Source: Oscarella lobularis
Lineage: Eukaryota > Porifera > Homoscleromorpha > Homosclerophorida > Oscarellidae
Assembly: GCF_947507565.1 (NCBI RefSeq)
Contig: NC_089179.1
Span: 2,869,747-2,933,746, forward strand
Length of the DNA stretch: 64,000 nucleotides
Direction of reading: 5' to 3'
This document shows, piece after piece, positions 12,661 to 30,607 of the stretch (its first letter is position 1; each line of letters opens with the position of its first letter). Under the pieces are notes generated by a model. The model was not told the origin of the DNA. It did no database searches and saw only the letters and a list, made by a program, of their open reading frames with translations. The translations under genes were made by a program, and so were the position numbers.

Positions 12661-15600
12661 ATGCACTCTTTTGTTCCTCCATTCTTTCTCTGCCTTATTG
12701 CGATCTTTGGCGTTGGAGAAATACAAGGAAAACCTCTTAACGACAATTGGCTGACGATTTTCAGCGAAGCCTCGCAGTGGAACACAAACTGGCCGCGAGC
12801 GAGAGTACTTTACGACACGAGAGAAGGCGTATTCGGCTTTGCTCATCGCGCTTCAACATATCGACGAAACCCGCAGTCATCACAAACCCGCATTCTCTTC
12901 GTCGACTTTGACGGCTTCACGTGGATTTACTCGCCAAAAACCGCTTCAAGGACGAGGCTTTCTGCGAGTGATATAAGAGACGACGAACATTCTTCTTTTA
13001 TGAAGAATTTCAGTCAATTGCTGGAAAATTCGATCCCCAGTCTTTGCGGTACTCGAATCATTGCATTTGCTGGGACTCGCAACGCTTTCCGGGAGAGGAA
13101 AGCGTCAAACGAAACGTGGCTGTTTAACGGTGCTAGCGAAAGGTGGACGGCTCTGACATTCACGAGCGAAGTTCCTCCGGCTCGCTTTGGCCACGTAGCG
13201 TTCTCGTATTACCGAAACGAAAGCCCGTGCCAGTGCAAAGAGTCTGTCATTGTATTTGGCGGGAAAGACGCCAACAATGAGGTTTTATACGATTTCTGGG
13301 AGCTTCAATGCGTGGACGACAGAAACGAAACAAATATGAATTATGAATAGGTCAAATTTACAGTAAATCTGGGACCACTGAAAGAGCACAAATTGAATCG
13401 TTTAAATCCTTTCTCAGTCAACAACACACACATCTATTGGCTGATTGATGGCAATCAAAGTGCGTGGACTCTCGACTTGAAAACCGAGCGCTGGTCTTCA
13501 GAACTGATTAACATTGATTGCTCTAACTATAAAACGATACCCATGCTTGGAAGTACAAGAATTGCAGACAAATATATGAAAAATGAAGAAACAATAGGAA
13601 GAGTATACTTAAGACAACATAAAGCTTTCATTTTCCTGGTAAACAGCACATTGATGGGAGTTTACAGCGTTGAGAAAAATCTACTTCATTACGTAACCGT
13701 CAAAATTAACGAAATCACCCTAACAGCTGCTTTTGGAGAAATTATGGTACTGAAAGAGAAACTTGTCTTTTTATCGTTTAAATCGGGGAATGACCCTGGA
13801 ATAACACTATGGCAATTGCAGTTGAAGCACTTGCTAAAAAATTGCTCAGATTCAACACTGACATTTAATATAATAGCCTATGTTGATAGGTATCCTCGAC
13901 TGCAGTGGGACGCCAAAAGGATTGGCACTGCAGACAACGTTTGGTATCTAATGCAGGAGAGTCAGAAAAAGGTGCAAATGTGGCGATTGGAACTAGATTC
14001 TCTTATGTGGACATTGTACGATCCCGATCAGATGCCAGGAATAAATTCTGGACTAAGTAAAATACCAGGAACGAGCAACGTCACTATTGAGTCTGATGAA
14101 GGGTTTCTCACCTTACAAAAATTCTATCACGGAGCTCGGTTTGAAGCCGCATGCTCAGCAACGAGAAGCAATGACGTGGCTTTCTTTGGAAGTCGTCTTG
14201 GGTATGATGAACATGGAAAAGACGATCTTTGGATTTACACAGTGAATCTAAGACAATGGTCTAAGATTGAAGCTGATGAAACAGCACCAAAAAAATTGAC
14301 CTCATATGCGTCACGCCGAACCGAACAAAGCTGCAAGGCACACGTGTAAGTGACACTTGGAACTTTTATCGTGTCCCTTACAAAAGTTTTTCTTGTGATT
14401 GGAATACGTATTACACTACACTCGGCAGCGGCAATTTGACATGGCATAGAGCAGCATTGTCGCCAAGACAATCCTGTGATTCAGGACAATCCGACAAGGC
14501 AGACGGCCGCTTTGCTTTCACACAAGACGAATCGCACATTTATGTAGCAGACCTGAGCAAAACCAAATGGAAGACTAAATCTAAAAAGCCGCCTTCATTT
14601 TCGCATAAATATCTTCTATTTGGGCGCGGAAGTACAATGTATTCTATGAAAACACTGTTTGATAGGAATCCTCCTGCAAGGCTTAGAATCGTAAGTATGG
14701 AGAGTCTAAAGTTAACGCAGTGCCAGCCTGGGAAGTACAGTCCTAATTACAGTCTCTATCCGTGTCGCCCATGTCCAAAAAACCAATACAGTGACAAATA
14801 CGGAGCTACGAACTGTACCGATTGTCCGAGCAATTTTGAAACCAAAGCAATGGAGTCAAATTCCATAAAGAACTGCACCTGTGCGCCTAAAACGTGCATT
14901 CACGGAACGTGCGTCATTCAAACTGGCTATACAACCGTCTGCATTTGCAACGCCGGGTTTACTGGAAAAGCGTGCGAAACACCGACAGCGTACCTCATTG
15001 GTACTGGAATCTTAGTCGGACTTCTACTCGTCGGTGCATTTTATTATTGCGTGAAGCGCGTGAAAAAGCATCAAAAAGTGGCCGAGTACACAAGAGTCGA
15101 ACTGGAGATGGCTGAGGAAACGGTAGCCCAGTTGTCTAACATTTGGTCAGTCAACGACGACGAAGTTGAATTCGAGCGTATGATTGGACAAGGATCGTGT
15201 GGCGACGTATGGACGGCTCAGTACCGTGATCAACTTGTGGCCATCAAAATTCTTAAGATAAAAGCGGACGATTGCACTGACCAACAACTACAAGAATACA
15301 AAGACGAAAGCGACTTGCTCAGATCAATTTTCCACGCCAATATCGTTCGCTTCATCGGTACTGGAAAGACCGTCGACAACAAACCGTTCATTGTCTTAGA
15401 GTACATGGAAAGAGGATCAGTGCGAACTGAGTTAGACAGCAATTACTCGAATAAGGCAATGGAATATGCACTCCAAGTCAAATACGCTCTGCATGCGGCA
15501 AAGGGAATGCGCCATCTTCATCGAATCAATCGCATGCACCGCGATCTCAAGTGCGATAACCTTCTCATCAACGACAAAGGAACCGTCAAAGTCGCGGATT

Positions 15601-15986
15601 TGGGTTGTACAAAAATAGCACCGAAGATTACCAGTAGCGATGCAAGTGTTCGAGGATCACGTGCCGCGGGTACATCATTATTCAGAGCTCCTGAGATACT
15701 TCGAGGCAAAACGTACAACGCTTCTGTTGACGTTTATAGCTACGGAATTGCATTGTGGGAAATTATGACAGCAAAGTACCCGTATTTCGAAAAATTCGCG
15801 CAAGGACTCGCAACGGCCGAAATTCTGGATGAAATAATTCAAAGCGACGTGCGACCAGAATTTCCTGCTACATGCATGGAGTATTTAAAAAAACTGGCCA
15901 TGTCATGCTGGAATGGGAATCCGGTTTATCGACCCACTTTTGAAGAGATCGTTCCAAAGCTGGAAAAAATCAGGCTGTCAATATAA
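12661..15986 (+). pseudogene. Kelch/ephrin-receptor-like/EGF receptor with TKL-type kinase, copy A
   Basis: An apparently intronless receptor of over 1,000 residues. The ATG at 12661 opens a signal peptide (MHSFVPPFFLCLIAIFGVG). A kelch-type propeller follows (PPARFGHVAFSYYRN, VIVFGGKD, DDLWIYTVNLRQW), then an ephrin-receptor-like cysteine module (CQPGKYSPNYSLYPCRPCP, about 14720), an EGF domain (TCIHGTCV...CICNAGFTGKAC, about 14890), a membrane span (about 14997-15050) and a kinase (15170-15980). Kinase motifs are intact: GQGSCGDVW, VAIKIL, HRDLKCDN, ADLG for DFG, and RAPEIL. The DLKxxN loop suggests Ser/Thr (TKL) rather than tyrosine specificity. Lesions: TAG at 13348-13350 (TGG in B) and a 217-base deletion after 14309 that shifts the frame. 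Confidence 0.8.
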
Positions 15987-16187
15987 TAAGAAATTGCCAA
16001 AATAATTGTGGAGATAGTCAGCTAAAAAATTCTCGTAGAACTGACTTCCTGATGGGTTGAGAGTTTGGTAAGGAGAGTGCGGCAATCTCGTAACGTGGCC
16101 TTAGCTTTAATTTTCTCTGTCTATGCGTTGCATGAAATGCTTATACTAAATTGTTGTTTGGCTGTTTTTACTATTACGGTTTAGGTT

Positions 16188-18650
16188 CTCGAGAGCACAT
16201 CTCTGCACGCGCAGTCACACGTAGTAGTAGGGGCAGTAGCTACTTAGTCTAATCAGGTAGTGGAGACATGGCATTGGACAGTCGTGAGTTGTACGTGAGC
16301 CGTTGAGCGGAACGTTTGTATGTCTGTGTGAAAGGCCTCGAATAAATAGGAGAATTCCGAAGCCGTCCCCCGAGCCGTATTACATTGGTGACAGGAAGGT
16401 GATGTGACCTCGCACGCCTGTACGAAGAGATGGAGATTGACGAGAACGCCGACAACGCCGAAGGGAATGCTGCCGCAGCCGCTGCGCGACCGGTCGTCCG
16501 CGTCGTCAATCGTGACGCGATGAAGATCGATAAATTCGGAGACGGAAACTTTGACCGCTGGCTAAGGCGGTTTGCGACGGCGTACAGATTGGACGCCGAA
16601 GCACGCCGGATGTATTTGGCGACCTTCCTGAAGGACCGTCTTGGGTAGTGTTCGAGCACTGCGGAGAAAGAAGAAATCGAAGGCTACGACGTCGCCGCAT
16701 TGACGAACACGCGAGAAAAAAGAATGCACGCGCACTTCTGGAGGCGCGAAAGTTCGATCAGGCAAGGGTGAGAAGATGAATACGCGCACGGCCTAGAGTA
16801 GTTACTGGAGCCAAAAGGAGCGCGCGATGCCGACGCTCGACCGAGCAACGAGAGAAAATCAGCTTATGCAACGTTTTGTCGCCGGGCTGCCAAGCTCACT
16901 GCGACATGAATTAGAAGTGAATCCGACCGCAACGTTCGAAGCGACAATCGAGTTTTGAGGACTTGCGCCTTATGGAAGATCGCTGCAGAGAAGAGGAAGA
17001 CGCTGCCGCCGGGCGACCGGTATGGGAACGACGACCGCCGCTGCGTGGAAGTCAGCAAGGCGGATTTCGCACCGCAGCCGCCCTGTCAAGAAGCGCTGTG
17101 CTAGTGTGGAAAGTGACGGCGCCGATCTGCATGTGAGCGAATTAATGGTACGTCTAGAGTTGTTAGTCAAACAGATCGCGGTGGGCAAAGCCCTGCCGAC
17201 GCCGACTGCAGCAGAATCGTCAAATACGCGTACGGGCAAGCAGGTTTGCTACCGTTTCGGACAGGCTGGGCAATGCGTCGGAAATTGTTCTGTGAGAGAC
17301 GGGCGCCGTTGTTATTGCAACGAAGAAGGCCACATTGCGAGGCAATGCCCGAGAGAGAAGCGAGGAATCACTGAGCACAAGGTTTCGGTTGTGAATGTGG
17401 AGACGCGACGAGGCCAAGTGAACGGGCCGATTATCGCGTGCACCGTCGTCGATCCGCTTACCGCGCTAGGAAAAATTGGAAAGTTCCATGCCGCCTATCT
17501 GATTGATATACCGGCGCGACCGTTTCACTGTGCTCTCGTTCATTTTCCGACAAAAATGCGATTAAACCGGTCACCCCACGAAATACAGTCAGTGCCAGCG
17601 GCTGCAAAAGGACAGTTTCCGATTTTCGGCTACTGCGAAATGGTAATGAAATTGGCGAACTGGAAGCGAGACACGAGTTTTGTTTAACGTACCAGCGCTC
17701 TTTTGGCTAACCCGATAATTGGACTCGATTTTATGAGGCAGCGCGGTTTATAGATCGACACGGGAAAAGGAGAGCTATGGCGGGATGCCGAGAGAAGAGA
17801 TATGATAGCAAAAGTGGATGCGCGATCGTAGGATCGAAAGCTTTGCCCGACAACTCGAAACGCTGCAAGAGACTGTGAATGAAGAGTTGCGCGCTAAAAA
17901 GGTGCCAATCAAGCAGAGGAGTCGCGCTGATAAAGAATTGAAGGAGATACGTTACCGGCTGGAAGGATCCGGAAAGGAGTCTGATGATCTAGCTAAGGCG
18001 GTGAAAGAGGTTTCGCTCCAGTGCAGAAATTGGCAAACTATGTATGATGAAGTCAAAGCCCGAAAGTGTCTCGCGAGTCGAGAGCAAGAGCAAAGAGTAA
18101 GTGCAGCGAGCTCCAGGGAGAAATTGAAGACCTGAGGGTGTCGCTTGAGCGGGCCGAACGAGATAGATCAAAACGGGAATCGGCAGCAGCTGGCTATATC
18201 ACACAAAAGCATGCATCGCTGAAGCGACACGTTCAGGAAGCAGCTGAAAGCCGGGCGAATCGACACGATGAGAATTGCTGTTATGCAGGCCAAGCGAGAA
18301 CGTGCTACGATGAACGACGAACGATAGAGTGACATTTCGAGCATTCGAAGAGGGCCACGTCGTTTACCTTTACGCCCCCGGGCGTGAGGCGAGGCGAAGC
18401 AGAGAGCTATCGCGTCTGTGAAAGGGACCGTTCGTCGTGCAGCGTGTCTACGACGCCGTTCAAGTTGATGCAAAGATACGGCCGATTGGAAGCGGTTTGG
18501 CGCAGCGCGTTCAGATGGACCGTTTGATCGAAGCCATGCGATCGCAGTTCGACGACGCTGCAGAGAGCAGAATCACGACGACAACAAGGGGATCCCGTCT
18601 CTGAATCCAAAGGCGACGAAGACGAAGGCGACGTCGAGGTGATTTTGGAG
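16188..18650 (+). mobile_element. Remnant Ty3/gypsy-like retroelement, copy A
   Basis: A probable 5' LTR (starting near 16188) ends in cgtattaca at about 16391, followed by a primer-binding-like ttggtgacagga. Gag-type coding starts at 16430 (MEIDENADN), a CCHC zinc knuckle lies near 17310-17350, and the aspartic protease site is degraded near 17500 (LIDIPA; copy B keeps DTGA). A charged, coiled-coil-like segment follows (17818-18135), and then, near 18330, the basic tail that follows integrase in gypsy elements. Reverse transcriptase, RNase H and the integrase core are absent and no 3' LTR was found. Many stops and shifts show it is dead. It is present in both copies and so predates the duplication. 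Confidence 0.7.
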
Positions 18651-18911
18651 CTATAGGAACGAGAAGACGAGCTGACAGATATCAACGAAGGAGGCGAAGA
18701 TGGCGTTCGGGCATAGATGGTTCGGGCGGTTCGGGCAGAGACTGGTTGCATGGAAACCTCCCTATACGGGACAGCAAAAAGGCGATCATGTATCTAGGGC
18801 GGCCCGGTACACTGTCCGATGCCGAATCCACGCTACCGAAATACACAACAGGTATAGAGTCGTATTTAAGCGCGGCCGGCATGGCTTGCGTAGAGTGAGG
18901 TCTACTAAAGT

Positions 18912-21900
18912 TGCTCCTCTCTACGATATGTGGCCACTGAGACTAAACTTGTTCTAGCGGCTTCGCAAGTGCCATTAGAATACCGTGTTTGCGAAGGTGT
19001 CGAAGAAGGCTTTGAGTTTGACAATTTGTGGACAAGGAGCGAATCTGTCGAGAACGCGGACGATACAGAAAGTGTTGAATCATTTGTTTTCTCCGATGAA
19101 TCATATTATGGCGGCGAGCTGACAATGGAGGAAGAAGAGCTGTTTGACGGCGTGAGGGAAGGCAACATAGACGAAGTGAAGAGAATTCTTTCGAGTTCAC
19201 CAAGCATACGCTTGCAGAAAAGAAAGAATAGATTGAAAATCGACAGTTTTGATGAAAAATTTGTTCTGGTTTTGGATACTGTATATTATTATTGTGTTGA
19301 TAACTTTAGACGGAGTTTGTCTTTTAGGGGGATTGGTCACCTATCTGTCTTGCTGCATTTAAAAGAAATCTTGAAATAGTGAAATTGCTGATGACTTGCC
19401 GTTTCTATAAAATTTGGTGGAAATTAACGCTAAGAATAATTTACTCTGCATCTCAAGTCTTTTCTTCCTTTTACGTTGGCCCTGAACTTTTCTACTACAA
19501 CCAAACTGTAAGTTATGAGATAAGAAGTTTGATCTGTGAGTCGTTGACTTAATTAAGGTGCTCTCGTTGATGGATGTTGCTTGTGCTCTTGGAGATGAAG
19601 AACTTGTTGACGATATTTTGCACTTGAATTTTATGGCAAGAGGATACGAGGTTTTCTAATAAAATTATAATTTATTATTAATGTGTTCTCTTTTCCGTGT
19701 TTTTGCATATTTTGTTTTAGCTATTCAGTCCTCTCTGTTGGTGTCTGGCAAACAGACACGAGCGAATTGCCAGGAAACTAGTCAGGAAAAGAGCTGCAAG
19801 AATTCGCCCTACTCCCAAAAACATACGTGACGACGACTTGGTAATTTAGTAATTGTTATGTTCATCATCAAGCAATCGCTTGTGAAACAGCTACATCAAC
19901 GCAACAAATTGCATGCCCAAAAGTGTGTCTTGTCAAGCACTTGACATTTGATAGACTGTGATTGCTTAATATCGACGAGCTGGCTTTGGATGTTTGTTTT
20001 AGAGACTGTGCTTTCGAGCTGCTTGCTTGGGAGGAATGAAAATGATCGAGCTCTACTTTGACATCTTTGGCGAACTCATTATTGGTAGATTTTGGCTATG
20101 TCCTGAAGGCGTGCGTTTCATGATGACATCTTGTTTCAGGATTCTTTGTGGAGGATGTTTCTGCAAAGAATCCTGAAAAACTGACCAACAGCTAAGTATT
20201 TGGCGTTCTGTCTAGATTTCCTTTGCTGCATTTGGTGTGCATCGTGACGTAATACAGTTTCTGATTAAATTTGAATTTGAACAAAATTTTTCAATGCTAG
20301 AGGTATAGAATTTGCGTTTTTACACGCAAATTACAGCTACTGATTTGGATTTTGATAATTTACTTATTTTTGCTAGTATGGTAGAACTGTCCTACCGTAT
20401 TTGTGTTCCTCTAATCGGAAAACCGAGGCGGAGAGAATTTGTTTGCTGAAGTATATTCTTCAAACTGCCGAAGGACACATCTTTCTTGATGGCAAGAACG
20501 AAGTAAGATGTTCTGTATCTGTACTTTCAGCATTTGTTAATAAATTATTTGAATTCTAGCATCATGTTATACCTCCTCCTTTGTATCTTGCTTTTCTTCA
20601 TACGAACATGGAATTGGCAAAAGTTCTCGTTGACATGAAAGCACAAACTAAGTTTGATGGAGAAGTAACTTTGTTCATTAGTATATTTCACGTTAATAGA
20701 AAATGTGTTTTAGTCTGCGAAATTTGTTGTTGCGAAGGCATGGATATGCAATATGTTTGTGTTGCACGTGAAATGGCGAAGCTAGGACTCGTTTTTCAGC
20801 AATTACCTTCTAACATAGCTGACGTACAAAGATCATCGCTAAATAGTCAAATTTGATATCTCATGTCTTTCAGGAAGCGGGTAATGCGCATGTAGATCAA
20901 TCCGTCTTTGACTCTTTTGTTACGGAAAAAGTTATTCGGCCTGAGACGTCTTACAGTTTACAATGGGCGTGTTACTGGGGCTCTGAAAAACCAATAAAAG
21001 TCTTGTTTGAGGGAGGAGCAAGCGTTGAAGAACGTAATGAGGTATATAAGACAAGCCTGTTGCTACTAGTACATTGTAGTACACTAAACAAAGTTTGCTG
21101 GCATGACGGCGTTTCCTTCTCTCTTTAAACATTTTAGGAAGGAAAGACACCCGCCTTTTTCTGCTTGAATTACTTGTCGAATCTCCGGTTTCTATTTGAT
21201 CATTGCCGGGCAAGTATTGAAGCCGTTGATGAGGTAAAACAGTACATTAGTTAATGTTTCATTACTGTTGATTTTCCTAGAATGGAGATTCTTTGCTACA
21301 CAATTATGTGCTCGTACATTACCTGTATGGTTTTCAATGTCTAAATCAAATAAAGTATTTGGTTGAGCGCGGTCTCTCAGTTACGCAAACCAACGCGGTG
21401 AAGTCAAACTCGTTGTTTCTTCAATTAATCATTGACTCGTTAATGACGTCTTCTTTTCGCAGCGAGGTGAAATGCCTTACGATGTGGGAGTAGGTGAATC
21501 AAGTGTTTTTCTCTATTCTGAATACGTATAGCCCTTAATTTATAACATTAACTAAAATCATTTTAGTCTTTATTTATGTAGATTAAGACCCGTTATACGC
21601 TCTCCTTGACAAGGAACATATCAAGCCAGCCTGGGTTCAATTCAGCTTTGTTGGCACACCTAAAGCGGGCAAAACAACGCTTGCTAATGCTCTCCGCCTC
21701 AAATTGAAAATCGTAAATTCGGACGAGAGAACGGCGGCCGTCGAAGTTCACAATACGAATGTTCCCGGAGTCGGATTGTCGTCTCTTTGGGATTTCGGGG
21801 GACATATTTCTTTCCGAGTTGCCCATGAAATATTTTTCAACTATTCGCTTTCTGCCTTTATTCTTGTCATCGACGTGTGCCATGAAAACGGCGGGAATAA

Positions 21901-23689
21901 AACGAGGGAAGAAGTTTTCGAAGAGGCCGTCGCATCTTTGGCATTCGTAAAATCTGCTCGTAAAATCATTGCAATGAAATCGGGTAAGGTGACTCTGATC
22001 ACCGTCGGCAACAAACGAACGGGCGACGACGAAGACAGCGATTTAACACCTCGTTCAGAATTCAAATGGGCCATCGAGGACGCGGTTGATGCATTTCGCG
22101 GCGTCTTTCTTAGCGCTGCCGTTGTAGAACTTGACTGCAATAAGCCGAGTTCCAATGCTATGACCGACTTTCGCCGTCAAATAAGAGAAATTCGAGACAA
22201 CTGCGTCAAGGTTTGGCTAAGCCACACGACCTTTAGTCAATTATGAATTTTACCTTCTTCTAGACTGCTGATCTAGTTCCCAAAGTGTGCGAGCATCTGA
22301 AATACCTTATTTTTACCAAGTTGAATAAGACGCCTGTCTCAACTCGGCTTCTGAGCGAAGAAGACTTTGGAAAATTGCTCACAGACATTCTCAAACGCTC
22401 GCTTCCAGCTGAAGTGTCTGTTGCAAGACTTGCCTCGTATTTGCACGACACCGGTTCTGTAAGTTTCAAAAGACTCTACCTGTTGTATCGCAATTAGAAA
22501 AACTGTTTTTTATCAGATTGTCTATTTTCCCCATCTCGAACGGGTCTGTCTTCGTCCGTCGATACTAGTCACCAATATGATTGGTCCTCTTCTTTCTTCT
22601 CCCAAAGTCTTTCCTATAAGCGCTGTCACTACTGCATCAGGCAAAGCCACGAAAGCCCAAATGGAGAAAGCGCTGAATCGTTTCAAAGAAAAGCAAGAAT
22701 CAGAAGGAAACGTCACGGGCACGTTCAGCATAAGCGAAGCTATCGAAGCCATGCTTGATCTTGGCCTTTGCTGCCAAATTCAAGGAGAAGAGAACGTCTA
22801 CTACATTCCATCTCTAATTGAGGAGGTGAAACCGAGAGGAGTCTGGAAAAAAATTCCCGATTTGACATTCTATCCAGGCCGTCGATATGTGGTTAGCAAC
22901 GAGACAACAGACATCGTTCCTCCACCGGTCTTTGCGTTGCTGCAAAGTCGGTGTTCTGTTTTATCAGGCTATCGCATTTTGCTGTGGAAAAATGGCTTGA
23001 AATTGCAGTCAGATGGTGGCCCTGATGCTGCAGAGTGTCTCATTGAGATGACCAGCGCAAGGAGATGGATTGACGTAGTTGTTCGTTGCCGCGAAGAAGA
23101 TGAAAGAGCGGCCGAAAGAACACTTGAGACACTCAAAGTAGTCATTGAAGCTGTCCGCGACGAAAGATCTCCTGGTACTCCGATGGAGTGGTGCTATCTC
23201 TCCACTAAAGATCTGCAAGACCATAATCAAGACGTTGCTGTCTACAAATTCAATACAGCAATTGAAAAGCAACGCCGCGACGAGCGTATCAGAGCTGAGC
23301 GTATATATATCAGAGCTGAGCATAGCAGAGGCGGTAGCTTTCCCATGTGTCAAGTAAAAGATCTGCTGTTTCCTGTTTGGCGAGGAGACGATGAGAATGC
23401 TCGCTTTCCAGATGCTAAAGAGAAAGTGACCAAATTGCTTATGAGAGCCGTCGCATCGGCTGGTCGAGCTGAGTGGGAGAGCATCTGCTGTGAGTTGTTA
23501 GACACGTGCGACTTGAAGGATATCAAACGAGCGAGTGATCAGAGTAGGGTGTGCTTGCAAATGGCTCTTGAATTGTGGGTGAGCCGGCGCGGCGAACGTG
23601 CAACCGTCGGCCGCCTCATGAAGGCATGCGAAAGATCGAAGATTGCTAGGAGATGCATTGAAAAGGAGTATGAAGACTTATTAGATTGA
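18912..23689 (+). CDS. Ankyrin-ROC-COR-Death domain protein, copy A
   Basis: A multi-exon gene with short introns. Upstream exons carry ankyrin-like repeats (ELFDGVREGNIDEVKRIL at about 19137; VACALGDEELVDDIL at about 19574; further exons to about 21490). A ROC GTPase exon (about 21595-22246) has a P-loop GTPKAGKTTL, WDFGG (DxxG) and a TVGNKR motif; copy A has H where copy B has Q after DFGG. A COR domain follows (22262-23340) and then a Death domain (about 23400-23689, WESICCELLDTCDLKDIKRA). The layout resembles the C-terminal part of DAPK1 without its kinase. It is probably a cytoplasmic GTPase scaffold linked to cell-death signalling. The exact start is unresolved: the first exon is open from about 18912 without an ATG until 19125. 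Two extra bases at about 21590 relative to B may disturb the ROC exon. Confidence 0.75.
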
Positions 23690-23742
23690 ATTACTGGAAT
23701 TTTTTATGAGACTGCGGTTAGTCGTTTTAGTTTTTTAATGGA

Positions 23743-24006
23743 GTGAAAGACAGACTTAGACTCGTCATTTTTCTATTGTTCTTCACTTTTGCATTGACAA
23801 TTCTGTTTCGTTTTCAAGGAAAAATTCTGGCGTCAACCGAAGCATTGAGAAAGCTGAGATCTTCTTTTTATATAGTTCAAAATTTTTTTGATGAGAGCGC
23901 AGGTGCTTTGCCAAGTCACGTGATTGATGCGAGTCAGTCAGAACTCAGAAGCTTCTTCTCGCAGGCGGGATGCTACAGTATTAGGAAGCGTTTCGATCGG
24001 ACATAA
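23743..24006 (+). other. Downstream frame with hydrophobic segment
   Basis: The frame holds LVIFLLFFTFALTILF, which could span a membrane, but the corresponding frame in copy B is broken near 59440. It is more likely 3' untranslated sequence of the ankyrin-ROC gene or non-genic. Confidence 0.2.
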
Positions 24007-24288
24007 CATATGTGATTCGAAAGATAGCTGGAAGCGCGCCACGCCTATCGCGGAGGGCCTGGCACCGCGAGGCGATGTAAAGAAACCCCGAAAGCGAGAA
24101 GAACCCCTAGGTGCGCATAGAAAATAGTCTTCAGGAGTTGCACTGTGCACCCGTATAACGAGCATTACTTGAGTAGACATCTCCCTAAGTTCACGGTTGA
24201 CGTTGACGGATAGGATATAGCGCACGCGAGCGCGCTAATTTGTTACATCAGATACAATTGATTCTAATTAATATATCAGTTGTTTGCC

Positions 24289-29875
<5,587 letters not shown>

Positions 29876-29879
29876 CTCT

Positions 29880-30600
29880 TCACCACTTTCCTGAATGTGT
29901 AGAATACAGCGTTTTCGTTTAAAAGGTAGTAATAGGGGTAATAGGGGTACCCCCGGGCAATGTTGCTAAGGAAAGGCGTTTCTTGTTTAATTTCGAGAGT
30001 TGTTACACCTTCCTGTTACGTAGCTATTACGCCCTCACATCACGCTAACGTTCCGCGATGAACCGCGTCTAACGGTGTGCGTTAGACTTCACTTGATATT
30101 CCTACGTACCCACCCCTAAAATCACCTTCCCAATGGCACGTCACGCTGGCAAGCCAGCGGAGAACTACGTACACGCGCCCCCAAATCGCAGGGAGGGGAG
30201 GGAGGGAAAACGCACCTATCTCGCACGCAGGTTTTAGTGACGCAATGCCCTCTCTACCCGGATCGCGCGCCCCTCATTTGATTCGAACAGAAAAATGGCG
30301 ACTGAAAACAACGACTACTAATTTTCGCGCACGTTTACTCTCATGGGAAGCGATTTCGGCCCGAAACCCGCATAGGATCGAGGCGCGAAACTGGGGGAGG
30401 GGGGCTCCTGAATCCGAACAAGGTAACAAGGTAGAGGGGTCGAGCGAGCTGATGAAATATTGCTCATACCTAAAAGCAACTCCTGGCTTACTTTTTGCTT
30501 CAAGTTGAAGGGTAGTTAGTGCTTCAGACGACTGCACATCAGGGATCCTTGGACCATGTGGTGCCTCTTAGCGCGCTAGGAACCATCTTGGGCGAACAAG
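29880..30600. other. Intergenic region between ABCC10-like and TSR1-like genes
   Basis: The two genes diverge here, so promoters for both are expected, but no clear core element was identified. It includes ggtagtaataggggtaatag at about 29925 and the dispersed blocks also found at 1-153 (30060-30093 and 30211-30270). No gene is recognised; a short frame from 30245 starts inside the dispersed repeat. Confidence 0.4.
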
Positions 30601-30607
30601 TTCCTCA

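Noticed and set aside
23743-24006. Separate small membrane protein gene
   Set aside because: The frame is not preserved in copy B and lies in the expected 3' untranslated region.
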